NCBI GenBank assembly: GCA_003254905.1
Contig: QANU01095819.1
Coordinates: 1,891,328 to 1,955,327, forward strand
Length of the DNA stretch: 64,000 nt
Direction of reading: 5' to 3'
Source: Nissolia schottii
Taxonomy: Eukaryota; Streptophyta; Magnoliopsida; Fabales; Fabaceae
Under the pieces are notes generated by a model. It was not told where the DNA came from. It was given only the letters and a program-made list of their open reading frames with translations, and did not search any database. The translations under genes were made by a program, and so were the position numbers. Positions 39,055-52,363 of the stretch are shown here, piece by piece. Every line of letters begins with the position of its first letter. The first letter of the stretch is position 1.

Positions 39055-42000
39055 AACTTTGAAGTAAAATCTCCTACCAATATTATGTTTATTAGTATCA
39101 TCAAGTCCATTTTTTGGATACCTTGATATGAATGTTGGTATTTGTCATAACCAGACTAGCAATCAACTTAAATTTCCTTAGTGAAAATTTTGTATACATG
39201 TTTACGAATTGAGAACAGCTTACACATTTTGTTATTTCTCTTGTAATATTGAGACTGTATCGTGTAAATTGTAAACAAGTAAGAGGTGTTTAAATTCGTT
39301 TTTTTAGATAATATATTTTGAAATTTTTACTAATAATGCGAAAATGTTATTTTATTTTTATAATATTTTTATAATTATTAAAATTACTTAAAACAAATCT
39401 AACAAACTTTTATGGTGAGTGTAGGACAGTGCACGTCAAAAAAAGAAGAAAAAAAATTTTGCTGGACAGCGGACAAAAGTCCCATGTCAGGCACAGCTGA
39501 TGTCAACCATGACAGAATCTTAATTATTATTCTTTTGAAGATATGAATTAAAGAAATAAAAAAGACACCATTTATATGAACAGTGCAATAAAAATGTATC
39601 TTTCATTAGTAAAAGGTTTTTGTCTTAAAAAAACTAATAAATGAAAATAAATTTATTGAAAAGGTTAAATTTTAAGTCTTCTAGGCAGTAAGTGTTGGAA
39701 AGCTCGGAATATTTTAAAAATTAATAAAATTAGTGCATTTTGTTTCCAATTCTCCTTTCTGACCAGTGATGGTGACATTCGGGGGGGTTATTCAATTATG
39801 TATGAGTCAAAATTGTATATATTGTCTGATTAGAGCAGAATTACAAAATTTATTTATGTGTGAATCTGTTTAGAAGTCGGATTTTTTAAATCTCATTTCT
39901 GAAATAAATAAATAAAAATTCAATTGCCGCATGATTTGATATTTTGAGGTTGGATTCTGATTTTGATTTTAGATTGACGTGATTGATAACTCATATCTTA
40001 TGACTGACATGATTTAACATTCTAAAGTCAAATTTTACTATTTTGATTTCTAAAAAAAAATAATTAATTATGCTAAGTTTTTCTTTATAAATACTCAGAC
40101 TCATTCATTTGCTATTCGTCGCAAACCAAAATAAATTCGTCCCATTCACTATCATTCTTTCTTGTTATTCATTTGTTTTTTGTTTGAGAGAGTGTGTAGA
40201 AAAGGTTTGTGGAGTAATTGTGAAGAGAAAATGAGAAGAAAAAATGAGGAGTGAAAAATTTTCTGCTTTTGTTTACTATAATAGTTCAATGGCAAAGTCT
40301 AATAGTGAAGGTCTGAAATTTATACCTAATTATGATCTAGAATTAGTTGTTATTTAGCCATTTATGTCATTTGCGGATATATATAATGTGCTTTATTTTC
40401 AAAAGAGAGTGGAGAAAATCATATAACTCTCCACAATCTTTCTATAATGGGTTGATTTCACAATGTTGATCAAGTTGGTCCAAGTTCATATCCAACCAAC
40501 CAACAATCTAATGAACCTCACACATTAGGGGATGATCTGTTCGAAGATGACAATGAGAGTTGGAACGAAAATGAAAGTAACAACATTGAAGATGATGACA
40601 ACGACAAAGATTCAGGTATTTAATATTTTGAATAATCCATTATTTTATCTAGTACCACCATTTTAATATTTTTTTGTGTATAACTATCACTCAGGCACGA
40701 GTCGCCCACGCGTACTGGACCCTTGATTTGATTTTTTTTTCTCAGAAGTCAAAAAAGAGAATTTTGAGTTCAGACTCTAATTTTTTTTAAAATTAAATGG
40801 AAGAGAGGATCCAATTTTTAAATTTTTCACCCTTTTAAAAATAAAATTTGATGAATATCCTTAATCATGTAAAATTGATGAAAAGGAACCATGTGATTTC
40901 AAAATTCCCCACATTGAGGTCCAAACCAGTAACCACATGCAAAAGTAGAAATGTAGACTACTTTTTTCTCTTGTACTCAAGTAAAAATGCTTTCTAAGTC
41001 GTTTATTTTGCTGCGTTTTTATAGTGCTATGTCTCAAGCTCAAGCATAACACTATTATTATGATTGTTACTATTCTTTTATCACCAGAATATTACTTAAC
41101 CTTTTCTGATTTTTTTTCTTCCAATGATTTTATTAGTAAGTATTCAAGTAAAGTAAATACCATTCGGATTACCTTCATATATAGATTATTTTTTTTTCTG
41201 ATAGGATTTATATACTTGCATATTCAAACATGAATAAAATACATTACCCAAAAAAATTACATTACCGAAGAAAAAAACATGAATAAGTAAAAAAACCGGG
41301 ACATATAAACGGAAAAGGAAATTATCTTCATCCGCATTGCTTGATTGTCGTACTGATTTTGTGAATCCCCGTTAATTAATTACTCTAATCTCTAATCCCT
41401 AATCCCAAGTCTTCTGTGTTTCTCTTACCAGTGCAGTACTAGTGTCCTGCCAGCATTACTCATACAAATAAACAAAGGATAAACCTTACCTCAAGGATAA
41501 AACATAAAACTTAGTTTATTGTGTTTATTTTTATCAATTCTTATTGTGTTTATTTTAATCAATTCTCTACTTAAAACATGTACAAACTTTTTTTTTAAAA
41601 AAAAAGAGCGTATACTTATCATTTATTTTAAATATAATTTAATTATAATGAACCTAAAAGAATTTGATACAACTCCAGTCCATAAACTAATACTAAAAAG
41701 CATAAAAAGACTAATTAGCCTTTCTCTCCTTTTCATTTCTCATGCTTCCTTGACTCTCTCTTCTTGTCTCCAGTCACATTTCCCTGCTACTTTACTACCT
41801 GTCACTCAATTATTCCCATTTCAATTCTCTCTCTCACTAAACTCATTTTCTCATTTTTCATTTTCACTTCACTCTCTCACTAACCTGACTTCTTTTTCAG
41901 TCTTCTTTCTTCCCCAGAAAAAAAAAATCAAATTTTTATATTTCGAATTCTAATAAAAATCGCAACTTTCTCTTCTGTTTCTGTAAGACTCTACCCAGAT

Positions 42001-42064
42001 AATTGCTCTGGATCCTTCATGATCCTAATCCAGTAAAGCTTCAAGCTTTGGGATAATTGAGGAG
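39055..42064. other. Intergenic, ~3 kb
   Basis: METTL22-like 3' UTR, AT-rich spacer, a transposon-like coding fragment at 40244-40623, and from about 41700 a pyrimidine-rich leader (ctctctcact words) that is probably the promoter and 5' UTR of the DUF630/DUF632 gene. Confidence 0.5.
40244..40623 (+). pseudogene. Coding fragment resembling the N-terminus of a MULE-type transposon protein
   Basis: ATG at 40244 opens MRSEKFSAFVYYNSSMAKSN to TAG at 40355. After stops and a frame change, 40461-40623 encodes an acidic stretch (DDLFEDDNESWNENESNN) with a stop at 40623. The FVYYNxSM...SNSEGLKF start resembles the small N-terminal domain of MULE-encoded proteins. No terminal repeats were found around it. 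The identification is by style only. Confidence 0.35.
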
Positions 42065-44880
42065 ATGGGTTGCAACCAATCGAAGATCGAGAACGAGGAG
42101 GCGGTGGCGCGTTGCAAGGAGCGGAAGCACTTTATGAAGGAGGGCGTCGCCGCCCGCAACGTCTTCGCCGCCGCCCACTCCAACTACGCCACCACCCTCA
42201 AGAGCGCCGGCGCCGCCCTCAGCGACTTCGCCCACGGCGAGGTTGAGAACCCCCAGCTGGCCTCCTCAACCGGCCTCCCCCACGGCGGAAGCAGCCCCTC
42301 CCTCACAGCGCCGCCGCCGCCTCAACATTTCGAGATCCCTCTGCCGCCACCCCCTCTGCCCAACTTCTCCCCCGGCCCTCCCCTCCAGCGCGCCGCCAGC
42401 ATGCCCGAGATGAAGATCCCGAAGCCCGAGGACAAGCCCAAGCCCAAGCCCATCATGGAGGAAGAAGAGGAAGAGAATGAAGGGTCTTTGAGGAGAAGAA
42501 GAAGCAACAACAGAAGTTCAAGTGGGAAAAGGGTGGAGGAAGAAGAGACTCCTCCTCCTCCTCCATTGAAACAACGACACCAACCACAACAGCAGCAGCA
42601 GCATCAAGCAAATGTGAGTGATCATGTGAATCATCATGCCATGTCACAGCCCCAGCAGAGCTATCCTTGGGGGGATTACTTCTTTCCATCGATGGAGAAC
42701 ATTCCTGGGACGAGCTTGAATGTGGATGAAGAAGGGCACCAACAGCATCATCACTTGGAGAATGAGGAGGAGATTCAGAGGAAGCTGTTTGAAGAGAAGC
42801 GGAATAAGGTGGTGGAGGATGAGGAGGCTGTTGTGGAAGATGTTTTGAGGAGTGAGAGGGATGATGATGAGGAGGAGGAAGTGGTGGCTGAAGAGCCTGA
42901 GCCTGTGGCGGAGGAGGAGGTGGTGGTGGAGACACCGGTGATGAAGGCCAAGCAGCAGGCACAGGGTCCCACTGAGGGGAATTTGCTGCTGATATTTGCT
43001 GATCTTGATGACCACTTCCTCAAGGCTTCGGAGAGTGCTCATGAGGTCACAAAGATGCTCGAGGCCACACGGCTCCACTATCACTCCAATTTTGCTGATA
43101 ATAGAGGTAATTACTCCTTTTAGTATATGATGGCTTTGCTTCTATATGGGGAATTGAAATCTCCATTGTTTCAAGAGTAATTGTTAGCGTTGTAGAGCTA
43201 GAGCCTAAAAATATTGAGTAACTATGCTCAGCTAGTAGAAAAACTGCATATCAGTTGTATTTATTTTGTCATTGCATATATCGTTCATGTCGAATTGTAA
43301 TTTTGATTGTTCTTCCTTTGCAGGGCACATTGATCACTCAGCTAGGGTCATGCGAGTTATTACATGGAATCGATCCTTTAAAGGAATACCTAATCTGGAT
43401 GATGGGAAGGATGATTCTGACTCAGACGAGCATGAAACTCATGCTACTGTCTTGGACAAGTTGCTAGCGTGGGAAAAGAAACTTTATGATGAAGTTAAGG
43501 TAAGTTGACACTTACCCAAGTGTTATGCCATAGATTAGACTCCTAGGAGTTTCACTCGCCTTCTTTTCATATTTAAATTTTTAAGAATTTGCTTACATAG
43601 TCATGCGGCTCCAAGTATATCCACCAATCCACGTAAATTGTATATATATAATATATATTTTAACAACTTTCTTGACTGCTTATCTTTTTTTCTACCTGTT
43701 TATCTTTGCGTAGTTCTGGGCTGAACCCACACATATTTCCTGTTATGTTCTGAGTTTTGCTGCTCAATTGTTTTACAGGCTGGTGAACTAATGAAACTTG
43801 AGTACCAAAAAAAGGTTGCCACACTTAACAAGCTAAAGAAAAGAGGTACCAACTCTGATGCATTGGAGAAATCAAAAGCTGCAGTCAGCCATTTGCATAC
43901 AAGATACATTGTAGATATGCAATCCATGGATTCTACAGTCTCAGAGATTAACCGTTTGCGTGATGAACAGTTGTATCCAAGACTTGTTCAGCTTGTTGAT
44001 GGGTGAGTTATGTAGAAAAATAATCATAGATTGCTAGTCTTTTAACCTTGGAGATATTGATTGTTTTTTGATGGACTGTAGGATGGCCACTATGTGGAAA
44101 ACCATGCTGTCTCACCATGAGAAGCAATCAAATACCGTGATGTTGCTGAGATCGTTGGACATTTCCCAATCTCCAAAGGAAACAAGCGAACACCATCATG
44201 ACCGAACATACCAGTTATCACTTGTTGCGCAACAGTGGCGTTCACAATTTGAGACACTAGTCAACAGTCAAAAGAGATACATAAAGGCCCTAAACGAATG
44301 GTTGAAATTGAATCTTATCCCTATTGAGAGCAGTCTGAAGGAAAAGGTTTCTTCTCCCCCAAGAGTTAGAAGTCCGCCCATCCAAGGGCTTCTGCATGCA
44401 TGGCATGACCGCCTGGAGAAACTTCCTGATGAGCTTGCTAAGACAGCTATTGGCAACTTTGCTGCTCTGATGGATACCCTTTATACCCAGCAAGAAGAAG
44501 AGATGGTTTTGAAGAAAAAATGTGAGGATACACGGAAGGAGCTTTCTCGGAAAACCCGGCAATTCGAAGATTGGTATCACAAGTATATGCAAAAGAAAAT
44601 TCCAGATGACCTTGATCCAGATAATGCAGACGGTGGTAATGGCCCTGACGAACTTGTTGCAGAGAAGCAATTTATGGTTGAACTAGTTAAGAAGAGGCTG
44701 GAGGAAGAGGAAGAAGCCTATGCAAGGCAGTGCGTCCAAGTGAGACAAAAGTCTTTGGCAAGCCTCAAGAACCGCATGCCAGAGCTCTTTAGGGCTATGT
44801 CAGATTTTTCTCTCGAGTGTTCCAAAATGTACAGTGAATTAAGGTCGATATCGCAGAAGTTAGGCCAGAGCTCATCCTGA
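42065..44880 (+). CDS. DUF630/DUF632 protein (NRG2 / APSR1 type), 4 exons, 746 aa
   Basis: Exons: 42065-43106, 43324-43499, 43779-44002, 44082-44880; 2241 nt in frame. The N-terminus MGCNQSKIENEEAV has Gly2 for predicted N-myristoylation and begins the DUF630 domain (about 1-60). A Pro-rich and acidic middle with His/Gln runs follows. DUF632 starts near GNLLLIFADLDDHFLKASE (~305) and runs to about 620, with coiled-coil segments (KLEYQKKVATLNKLKKR). Arabidopsis relatives include NRG2, a nitrate-signalling regulator, and APSR1, which links phosphate starvation to root growth; paralogues are many, so the exact orthologue is not claimed. Exon 1 is unusually GC-rich at its 5' end (GCC/CGC codons) compared with its neighbours. 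No lesions were seen. Confidence 0.93.
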
Positions 44881-45421
44881 GGATTGGTTTCTGCATTTTT
44901 TTTATAGTTTTTCTGGGTAAAGTATTTGTTCATTGGTTGTGTTATATAATGTTGAGATCTCTTGATTGGGGTTGAATCCTGATAGTTTAAAATAAACTGT
45001 GATTGAGTTTTCATATAATTGCAGAATATGGAAGTTGAATTGCTTGATTCCGTTGGCATGAAGTGTGCATATTTTGTTATACCTCATGCTTTTTGCCTTC
45101 ACTTATGTTTGTAGTTAATGTGAGTCTCCTCACACTTTTAAGTTCTTGTAGTCATTTCTCTAATTGCTATTGAGGTAAAAACAGGGCAAAAGTTCGTGGA
45201 TAAATTTTATTAGTAGATTATGTAATTGATAACTAGTGGATGAGCTTTTCGTTACATGTGAACTTCTTTACAAAGAAAACTTCATGCAACATGAAAGAAT
45301 GGTGCATGAGCATGACTCCAGATCAATTTGTAAATTAGAGGGGAAGAGTTGTGGTCATTTGGTAGCTCATGCATTACAATTGATACCAATCGTTATTCTG
45401 TGACTCGATTGCTTAAGGATG
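44881..45421. other. Convergent intergenic spacer
   Basis: Tail-to-tail spacer holding the 3' UTRs of the DUF630/DUF632 gene (+) and the Rab gene (-). No gene is seen. Confidence 0.6.
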
Positions 45422-47714
45422 TCATGCCGAGCAACAGAAGAATTTTCGCCCTCTATTTTGTATTTCGTTGTTCAAATTTATTCCAGTAGGCTTTGGTGGA
45501 AAAGCTCTTGCTAGTCTCTTTGCTGCATTTATTAGACATAGCAAACATTTAATACAGTTGTTTTATTTTCTCAATCAAACTCCCATGCTCAATGAGATAT
45601 ACAGGTCAAAAATGCAGTGAAAAGTTCATGGATGAGTTGTATTAGTAAAATTGTACTGGAATTTGATCCATGAAATTCTCAACTCATTTTCAGTCCATAC
45701 CAAACTTGACCATTTGAGGAGAATAATAGAATAGGCCTAAGAGCTTTGACTTGAAGATGCACGTACCTATTTCATAGAAAAGCTCATTGATGTTCTCAGC
45801 AGTCTTTGCAGATGTTTCCATGAAGAACATTCCATTCTCTTGAGCAAATTGCTCTCCTTCCTGAAATAGTTCAATTGAAAAATAAAGAAGCACTTACAAA
45901 TAGCTAACGTAATCGTATGGAATAAGCTGCATCTTCATAAGATACTAATTTAATTTTGATGTGTTTTTCAATGGAGAAGAAAAAATGGGTGAGAAATTAG
46001 AATTGACAAAAAGGTTGCTTGCAAGTTAAGTAATGGGATTACCCCCACGTAATTACCATTCATACAATCTTCATTTTTCTATTCCAATGAAACAGAAAGA
46101 AAGAAAGAAAGAAAATGGTCGTGAAGATGATATCAAAGTACAATACCTCAGTTCCAACCTCTCTTTTTGGCTCCAAGTCAGATTTGTTTGCTACTAATGC
46201 CATCACCAACTTTTGACTTCCTACAAAAAAGGGGTTATGGTCGGTTACCTTAGTGAGACTTGTTATTTATTCCAAAGAGACTCAAGCAAGTAAATGACTT
46301 ATGAATAGGTGATTTTGGAGAGTGGCTTGGCTTTAATTCTAACTTGTTCAAACACAAATTTGAATTGCAGCAATATCTACTCAGTTATTGCTGATTAATA
46401 TTGATGCACTTGATCAACTCATGAAAACTCTGACTGAATCAGTTTCTATACTAATTGGTAGACAAAGCCAACGCAGAAATTTTATTTGTTTGCAGTGTTT
46501 AATGAGGAATTACCGTGTCTTTGCAATTCCTGAACCCATTTTTTGGCTCGAACAAATGTATCCTGAAATAGAAGATGAGATCATAGCGGTTAGAAAAAGT
46601 TTCAACATTCATGAGATCTTAAAGAAGTGAAAAATTATGGGAAAATCAATTCTTTTTGCAAGTATATGTTACTCATGACTAAATCAACACACATATAGTT
46701 ATGTCGGCATAATAAATCTCTTTTAAATTATAATGAATAGGCAATCTTAATTTTGCTACTTGCAACAGAAAGAACAGTAGGAAACAGAATATTTCTAGTT
46801 CTATACCGATTTCTGCAATCTCTCGAGTGACATGTTAATTTAGATTATCGACTTTAAACTTTTTGTACATCAGGCACTTGGTCCAAAATATCAAAAACAT
46901 TGCATTAAATGCCGAAAGTTGTATAGTTTATAGGAATTGCTCTGTTTCAAATTTAACAAATTAGCAGGATATACTCACAATGCTGGAGATGTCATATACA
47001 ACAATTGCTGCTGCTGCACCACGGTAGTACATAGGAGCCAGACTGTGATACCTTTCCTGTCCTGCCGTATCCCATATGTCAAACTTCACGTTCGCCTCGG
47101 ATAGCGACAGTATTTGAGTGAAAAATGCAGCTCCAATTGTTGGTTCCTGTATGCAGACTCATTGGTTATAAGAAAGTAGATAGGAACTTTTGATTATTGA
47201 AATCAAATGGAGGTTTTAGGTAAGTAACCTGGTTTTGGAAGAATTGGCCTTTTACAAATCTTAATGCTAAACTGGTTTTTCCAGTTCCCATGTCTCCAAG
47301 AAGTACCTACAGAAGGGTAAGCCCGTTCTTAATAAGCATATCTTTTACATAAAATTGAGCCAAATAATTGCAAATTTGAAAGAGTAATTTTATGCCTGTT
47401 TTATGAACAAAGCACATCAATAATTTACATGGTCTACTTCAGATTGAAAAGTTGGTCAAATTACAACAACAAATTCTTGTAGCTCAATTACTTAATTGAT
47501 CCTGCCATATTGATCTTGTTCTGTTTCTAGTTCATACTAATAAACAATATGCTCATATAATTGATATTGAAATAAGTAATGGAGTTTTGTGTAATTATAG
47601 AAGTCATAAAATTTCAAGCTTAGGAACAAGGAAAATGTGGAAGGGGGAAAGAACAATAAGGTGAGACATACCCACCAGCTTGGCTTGAATGATCTTATTC
47701 CCAGGCCTTGCCAT
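45422..47714 (-). CDS. Rab5-type small GTPase (RABF2-like), 7 exons, 200 aa
   Basis: Exons (minus): 47714-47676, 47306-47229, 47146-46979, 46562-46514, 46220-46147, 45860-45767, 45522-45422; 603 nt in frame. G-motifs: GDMGTGKT (17-24), Thr42 in switch I, WDTAGQE (64-70), NKSD (123-126), ETSAK (151-155). The [21 protein letters not shown] block is Rab5-specific, and the C-terminal CCSA is a double geranylgeranylation signal. RABF2 proteins control endosomal and vacuolar transport. It differs from the canonical RABF2a/b sequence at several sites (MGTGKT for [16 protein letters not shown]) and so belongs to a divergent legume branch or paralogue. ATG 47714 gives the standard short N-terminus [13 protein letters not shown]. 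The 49-nt exon 4 is easy to miss. Every GTP-binding motif is intact. Confidence 0.93.
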
Positions 47715-48833
47715 ACTGCCAGGTTGAAATTTTTTCTGAAAAAGTTTACAGAAAAGAAAGACAATTTTAGGCTGAAAGAGAGTATATATTCTAGATCAAA
47801 GAAAATATTTGCTAAATTTTTCATTAAGAACTTGGCAAAGACCAAGGCAAAAAAAGACTGGTAGTTTTTGTTTAGCGTTGACTGTTAGTTATAGTTGAAA
47901 GTAGTTCTCAACGTAAGGATTGATTTGATGTATTCAATCATTCATCTTTCGTGGTATTATGTTTTCCATTGAAAAACAGTCTCTTAAGCAAATATCGATT
48001 GGATGTTACGAGGCCTAAGAACTGCTAACATGCAGCTATATATGTTTGAATACTGAAGAAAAAAACTACAAATGAACCTGAAATTAAGTATCACAGTTCA
48101 TTCAAACTCACTGTTGAGTCTCTCATCAATTATGGGTACTTATTTAGCCAAAGGAAAATCTAAGAAACTTGCTAGGCATTCAATAATGATTTTTTTTTTT
48201 TTGAAGTTTTTATTGCGTTCAATACATTGAAATGTCAACATTTTTATCCTTTCAATGAGAATTTTTTTTATTAAATCCTTAACAAGTGTCTTACAAGTGT
48301 TTATTAATAAAATCCTTCAATTAATATGAAAAATGATAAGACGATAAAATATTTAAGACAACTTCAAAACAATCACATTTATAAAAGTATGTAATTTATT
48401 ACAGCGAGTTTACTATAGATTCCACACTTTTATGAGTATAATTATCTTAAAATCATACCATGTAAATTGAGAACATTTACCATATCTTTAATGTTCCATT
48501 ATGCAAGATATTATTACTACATTCTCAAACCAATTTTGATTTAGACATGTAAAAATAGATTGAAAGCTCCACGTCCATTATAGCTTGTACTTTAAGCACA
48601 AGAAAAGTTGATGACTTGAAAGGAAATCTTAACCAAAGAACAAAGAGAAAAAATTAAATATGAAATGTACACACAAAGTAGGAAACTCCACCACAATTTC
48701 CCAACCCAAACAAAAACCCAAACATCTATCATGTTACATACCACATTTTCATTCTCCATAATTCATACATAAACTGCAATTAGTATAATAAAGTACACAT
48801 TGTTCAAGTTCTTTAGAAAAAAGAGTGATGCTA
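47715..48833. promoter_or_regulatory. Bidirectional upstream region between the Rab (-) and LEA-2 (+) genes
   Basis: The two genes are head to head with about 1.1 kb between start codons, so this spacer must hold both promoters. It is AT-rich, with no distinctive motif that I could assign and no gene. Confidence 0.45.
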
Positions 48834-50264
48834 ATGGCACTCTCAAAAGCTTCACGCTACACCTATCTCTTACCACAACTCCGTCAGCATCAAAACGACG
48901 TCGTTTTTACCCACCGTGGCCGCGTCGCGTGCACTGTGGGCCTCCTCCTCTTCCTCACAACCGGGTACATATTCTGGCCGTCAGATCCGGATCTCAAGAT
49001 CGTGCGGCTGAAGCTGAAGCGTGTCAAGGTGCACCCTGTGCCGCGAATCACTGTAGACATCTTCATGCTTCTCACGATGAGCGTGCGCAACGCTGACGTG
49101 TACTCCTTGGACCTGGGAGAGGTTGACGTGGCGGTCGGGTACAGAGGGAAGAGCCTGGGTCACGTCAGGGCGGAGCGTGGGCACGTGAGGGCGAGGGGGT
49201 CGTCCTACGTGGAAGCTGACGTGGAATTTGAGGGGATTGGGGTGGTGCCTGAGATGGTGCTGTTCCTGGAGGACCTGGCTAACGGTGCGGTTCCCTTTGA
49301 TACTGTTAGTGAGGTTAGGGGCAAATTGGGCCTTGTATTCTTTCAAGTCCCCATCAAGGTACTGCTACCAGTTTTCACTTCGTCTCAAATTATGTATCGT
49401 TTTGATTAAATACATAAGTATTAAAATGTTTATAATTAAGATTAATTTAAAGAATAATTTTATTAAATTAACTTTATTTAATTTTAGTATAACGTTATTA
49501 TCATTCTCTAAAAAAAAAAAATTGGGACATAACTGAAAACTCAGTTAAAATGAGATAATTTGAGATAAGCCAAATTGGTTGAAGTGAGAGATAATTTGGG
49601 GCAAAGGGAGTACTAAATTACATTAATTGTGAGAAATATTATTTGTATTCTTCTTGAAGGAGATATCATATCAATTCACTCATTATTTACTAATGGATGA
49701 GATTTAATGGAATATAGATCTCATTGACATCTTTTTTAACGGTGGATGATGTATGAGTCAATATAGTATTTAACATAAAATAAGTTCAAATAACACAACT
49801 TTTAATCTACTTGCTTATTCCTTTTTTTTTTAACTAAAAAAATTAATTTTTCATAAATAAGAAAAAAATGTCATAAAATAAGTTGGAAGAAAGAAATTTA
49901 CATTATTTCAATTTAATTTACATGCATCGATAATGTATAGTGTAAAAATCTTTTACATTATCGTTTAATTAAATTTTCTCACAATTAATGTGAAAAAAAA
50001 AGTCAATCAATTTTGTTTACACAAGAAGATTTGATTAAATGACTCAAAGCAGATTGCATAGCAATTAAACTTAAATGTGGTTTAATTTGTCCTTTTGGAC
50101 TCACTTTTTTTCTCTCCCTATAATGAACTCTATCTTGCAATGTGATAATACCCAAGCAGGCAAGACTATCATGTGAGGTTTTGGTGAGTACAGTAAATCA
50201 CACAATTGTTCGTCAACATTGTCTCCATGAGGTGAGCTTGCACCCTAGTAGACTTTGCTATTAG
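48834..50264 (+). CDS. LEA-2 domain (NDR1/HIN1-like) membrane protein, 2 exons, 209 aa
   Basis: Exon 1 is 48834-49358 and ends CCCATCAAG|gtactg. Exon 2 is 50160-50264, starts after cccaagcag and ends at TAG. The frame is kept (630 nt). A single transmembrane segment near the N-terminus (VACTVGLLLFLTTGYIFW, about 35-52) is followed by a LEA-2 beta-sandwich domain (LKRVKVHPVPRITVDIFM, MSVRNADVYSLDLGEVDVAV, VPFDTVSEVRGKLGLVFFQVPIK). Exon 2 adds ARLSCEVLVSTVNHTIVRQH, a typical family ending. Members sit in the plasma membrane or endomembranes; a specific role is unknown. An ATG at 48825 would add MML. Exon 2 has a GAG|gtgagc donor at 50229-50231 that could splice to a further exon. The 5' half is GC-rich. 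Confidence 0.8.
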
Positions 50265-50499
50265 TGGGAGGGATTGTCATATAATTTTGTTCATATATGA
50301 TTTTGTTGATGTCCAATATATGTATTATACTGAATCAGTTTATGGTTTCACTTCAGTGATGAACTGAAGAGGCAGCCACACAAGGCCTTCAGAACTACAT
50401 GTGGATATATACCATATAATCAAAATATATGTAGGTGCAATGTGAAACATCACCGCAAGACAATGTAATAGCAGCTGGTGCCCCAATGCTTGTATTTAA

Positions 50500-50534
<35 letters not shown>

Positions 50535-51843
50535 AACATATTATTATAAACGTGAGTAAAAAGGTTCAGTCCTGTAAATTATGCTTACATACATTCATAT
50601 ATTTCTGATTATATATACTTGTTTCTATTGCCTTTTATTTTTTGGTGAAAACTTTTTTATTGTAATGTTTTTCATCAAAGTAATATTATCAATTTATTAC
50701 TACAGTCTATATCTATTACCTAATGGGTTCGTTACAACTTGAAAGGCCCGTTTCTTAGCCGAAAGCAATCCGTTTTATTTTTGTCAAAAAGGGGCTACAT
50801 AAAAAGAAAAAGGGAACTCTAATAGACCCAAAAAATACAAGAGTCCGTTTTATGAAGAGAACAAAATTTGCAATCTGGTTGATTAAAGACCCAAAAGAAA
50901 GGAGCTGATTAAATTATTTTTAAGAAAAATATTTTAATTAAAAATATGCATAAAAAGTATTAAAGGTTTAGTTTGGTTTAATGTTTTTTTTTCCAAACAG
51001 CCCTAATAAAGAATAAAATAACTAATATTTTAAAATTAAATTTTAAGTATTTATTTTAACATTTTTCAAAAAATGAAAGACACTCACCCCAATCAAAAAT
51101 CTTCCAATCTCATGACATAAATTACTTCCTTCTTTCTGTTCCAATTCCCATAGAATTATTAATTTGTGAATTTTTTTTACCATGTGGACAATTTTAAATA
51201 TATAGCTTTTATTAGATAAATAAATAAATGAAACCAATGCGTAAAGTGATTAAATTTTAGATATGTTTATTTAAGAAAGTATTAATGTGGAGATACATTT
51301 AATAGTATAAAAATAAATAACATTATGTTTTTTTATATATCTATAATTATTTATTAAGACCAATGTTTAATTGGTTCATGTTTAATATTTATTAACTTTA
51401 AGTAATACTTGGGTCAAGTCAAATTAGGTAATGAAACTCATAATTTAGGCCGAAAAAGAATTATTTATTGAGATTAGAGCTAAGACTTCAAATAATAGTG
51501 GCAAATACTAAATAGCCCACCCAAAAAGTAAAAATCCTCAACTTGTTGCTTATTTTCTGGATTGTCTTTTCATTGGGACTCTCCAAGGATATGAAAATTC
51601 AAAACGCTATCTCGAGAAAATATGTTGTATCTACTGACACATTAAAATACACAAGATTGAACTTACTGTTTGAAACATCAATTTGTTTATAGGTAAATGA
51701 ATTTTTAAAGTAAAATATCTCTTTACTCTCTTTACATTTTTCGTTACATCAATCTAATCCTAATGCATTGAGTTATATATCAATTTAATTTTATATTAAT
51801 GATTTGATAAAACGAAATATTTGACGTCAAAACTCTCAGTATA
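50265..51843. other. Intergenic AT-rich spacer with an (AT)n microsatellite
   Basis: No gene is seen. An (AT)n run is at about 50503-50530. The right end is the target site of the gag-only LTR element. Confidence 0.6.
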
Positions 51844-51848
51844 GGATT

Positions 51849-52293
51849 TGTTATATACTGGGTCATTAAGACCCATCTTGGAACCTAAATCCGAAGGTCC
51901 GTGGATCAACTTGACCCGATTTATCACCCCGCTCACGATCCTCGGAGGAGAGATTCTTGCCCTGTAATATCCTCCCTTTAGGGAGCAACGCTCCATGATT
52001 CTCAGAGGCGAGATTCTCGCCCCGTGATATCCTCCCTCCACGGAGTAACGCTCCACGATCCTCGGAGGCCAACTAAATGGAAAGATTCCCGGGATAGCGG
52101 AATTCACGGCCACCACTTAGGGATTTAAACCTAAGCAGCACATCATGTACGCCCATAACCCATTTCCCTATTTGATTCCCCTATTGCTTCAAACTTTCAC
52201 TGACTTGAGCGTCGGAGTCCTTGCAGGTACCCTTCCCGATGACCCTTAACCCACAGAGGAGCTTCAGGATCCAAATTGTACCCCTTCGGTACA
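51849..52293 (+). repeat. 5' LTR of the TR-GAG element
   Basis: 445 bases. Internally it carries three related units of the type gcgagattctcgccccgtgatatcc, separated by gctccacgatcctcgg words. Confidence 0.9.
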
Positions 52294-52363
52294 TTGGCGC
52301 CGTCTGTGGAAACTTTTTACGGCATCCCACACCTTTTTTGGACCCTGAAGAATCTCTACCACC

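Noticed and set aside
42041..43084. Several long antisense frames over the first exon of the DUF630/DUF632 gene
   Set aside because: They are produced by the GC-rich, Pro/Glu-biased codons of the sense gene, have no domain resemblance, and the sense frame is clearly the real one.
48890..49346. Antisense frames over the LEA-2 exon
   Set aside because: Explained by GC-rich sense coding sequence; no independent support.
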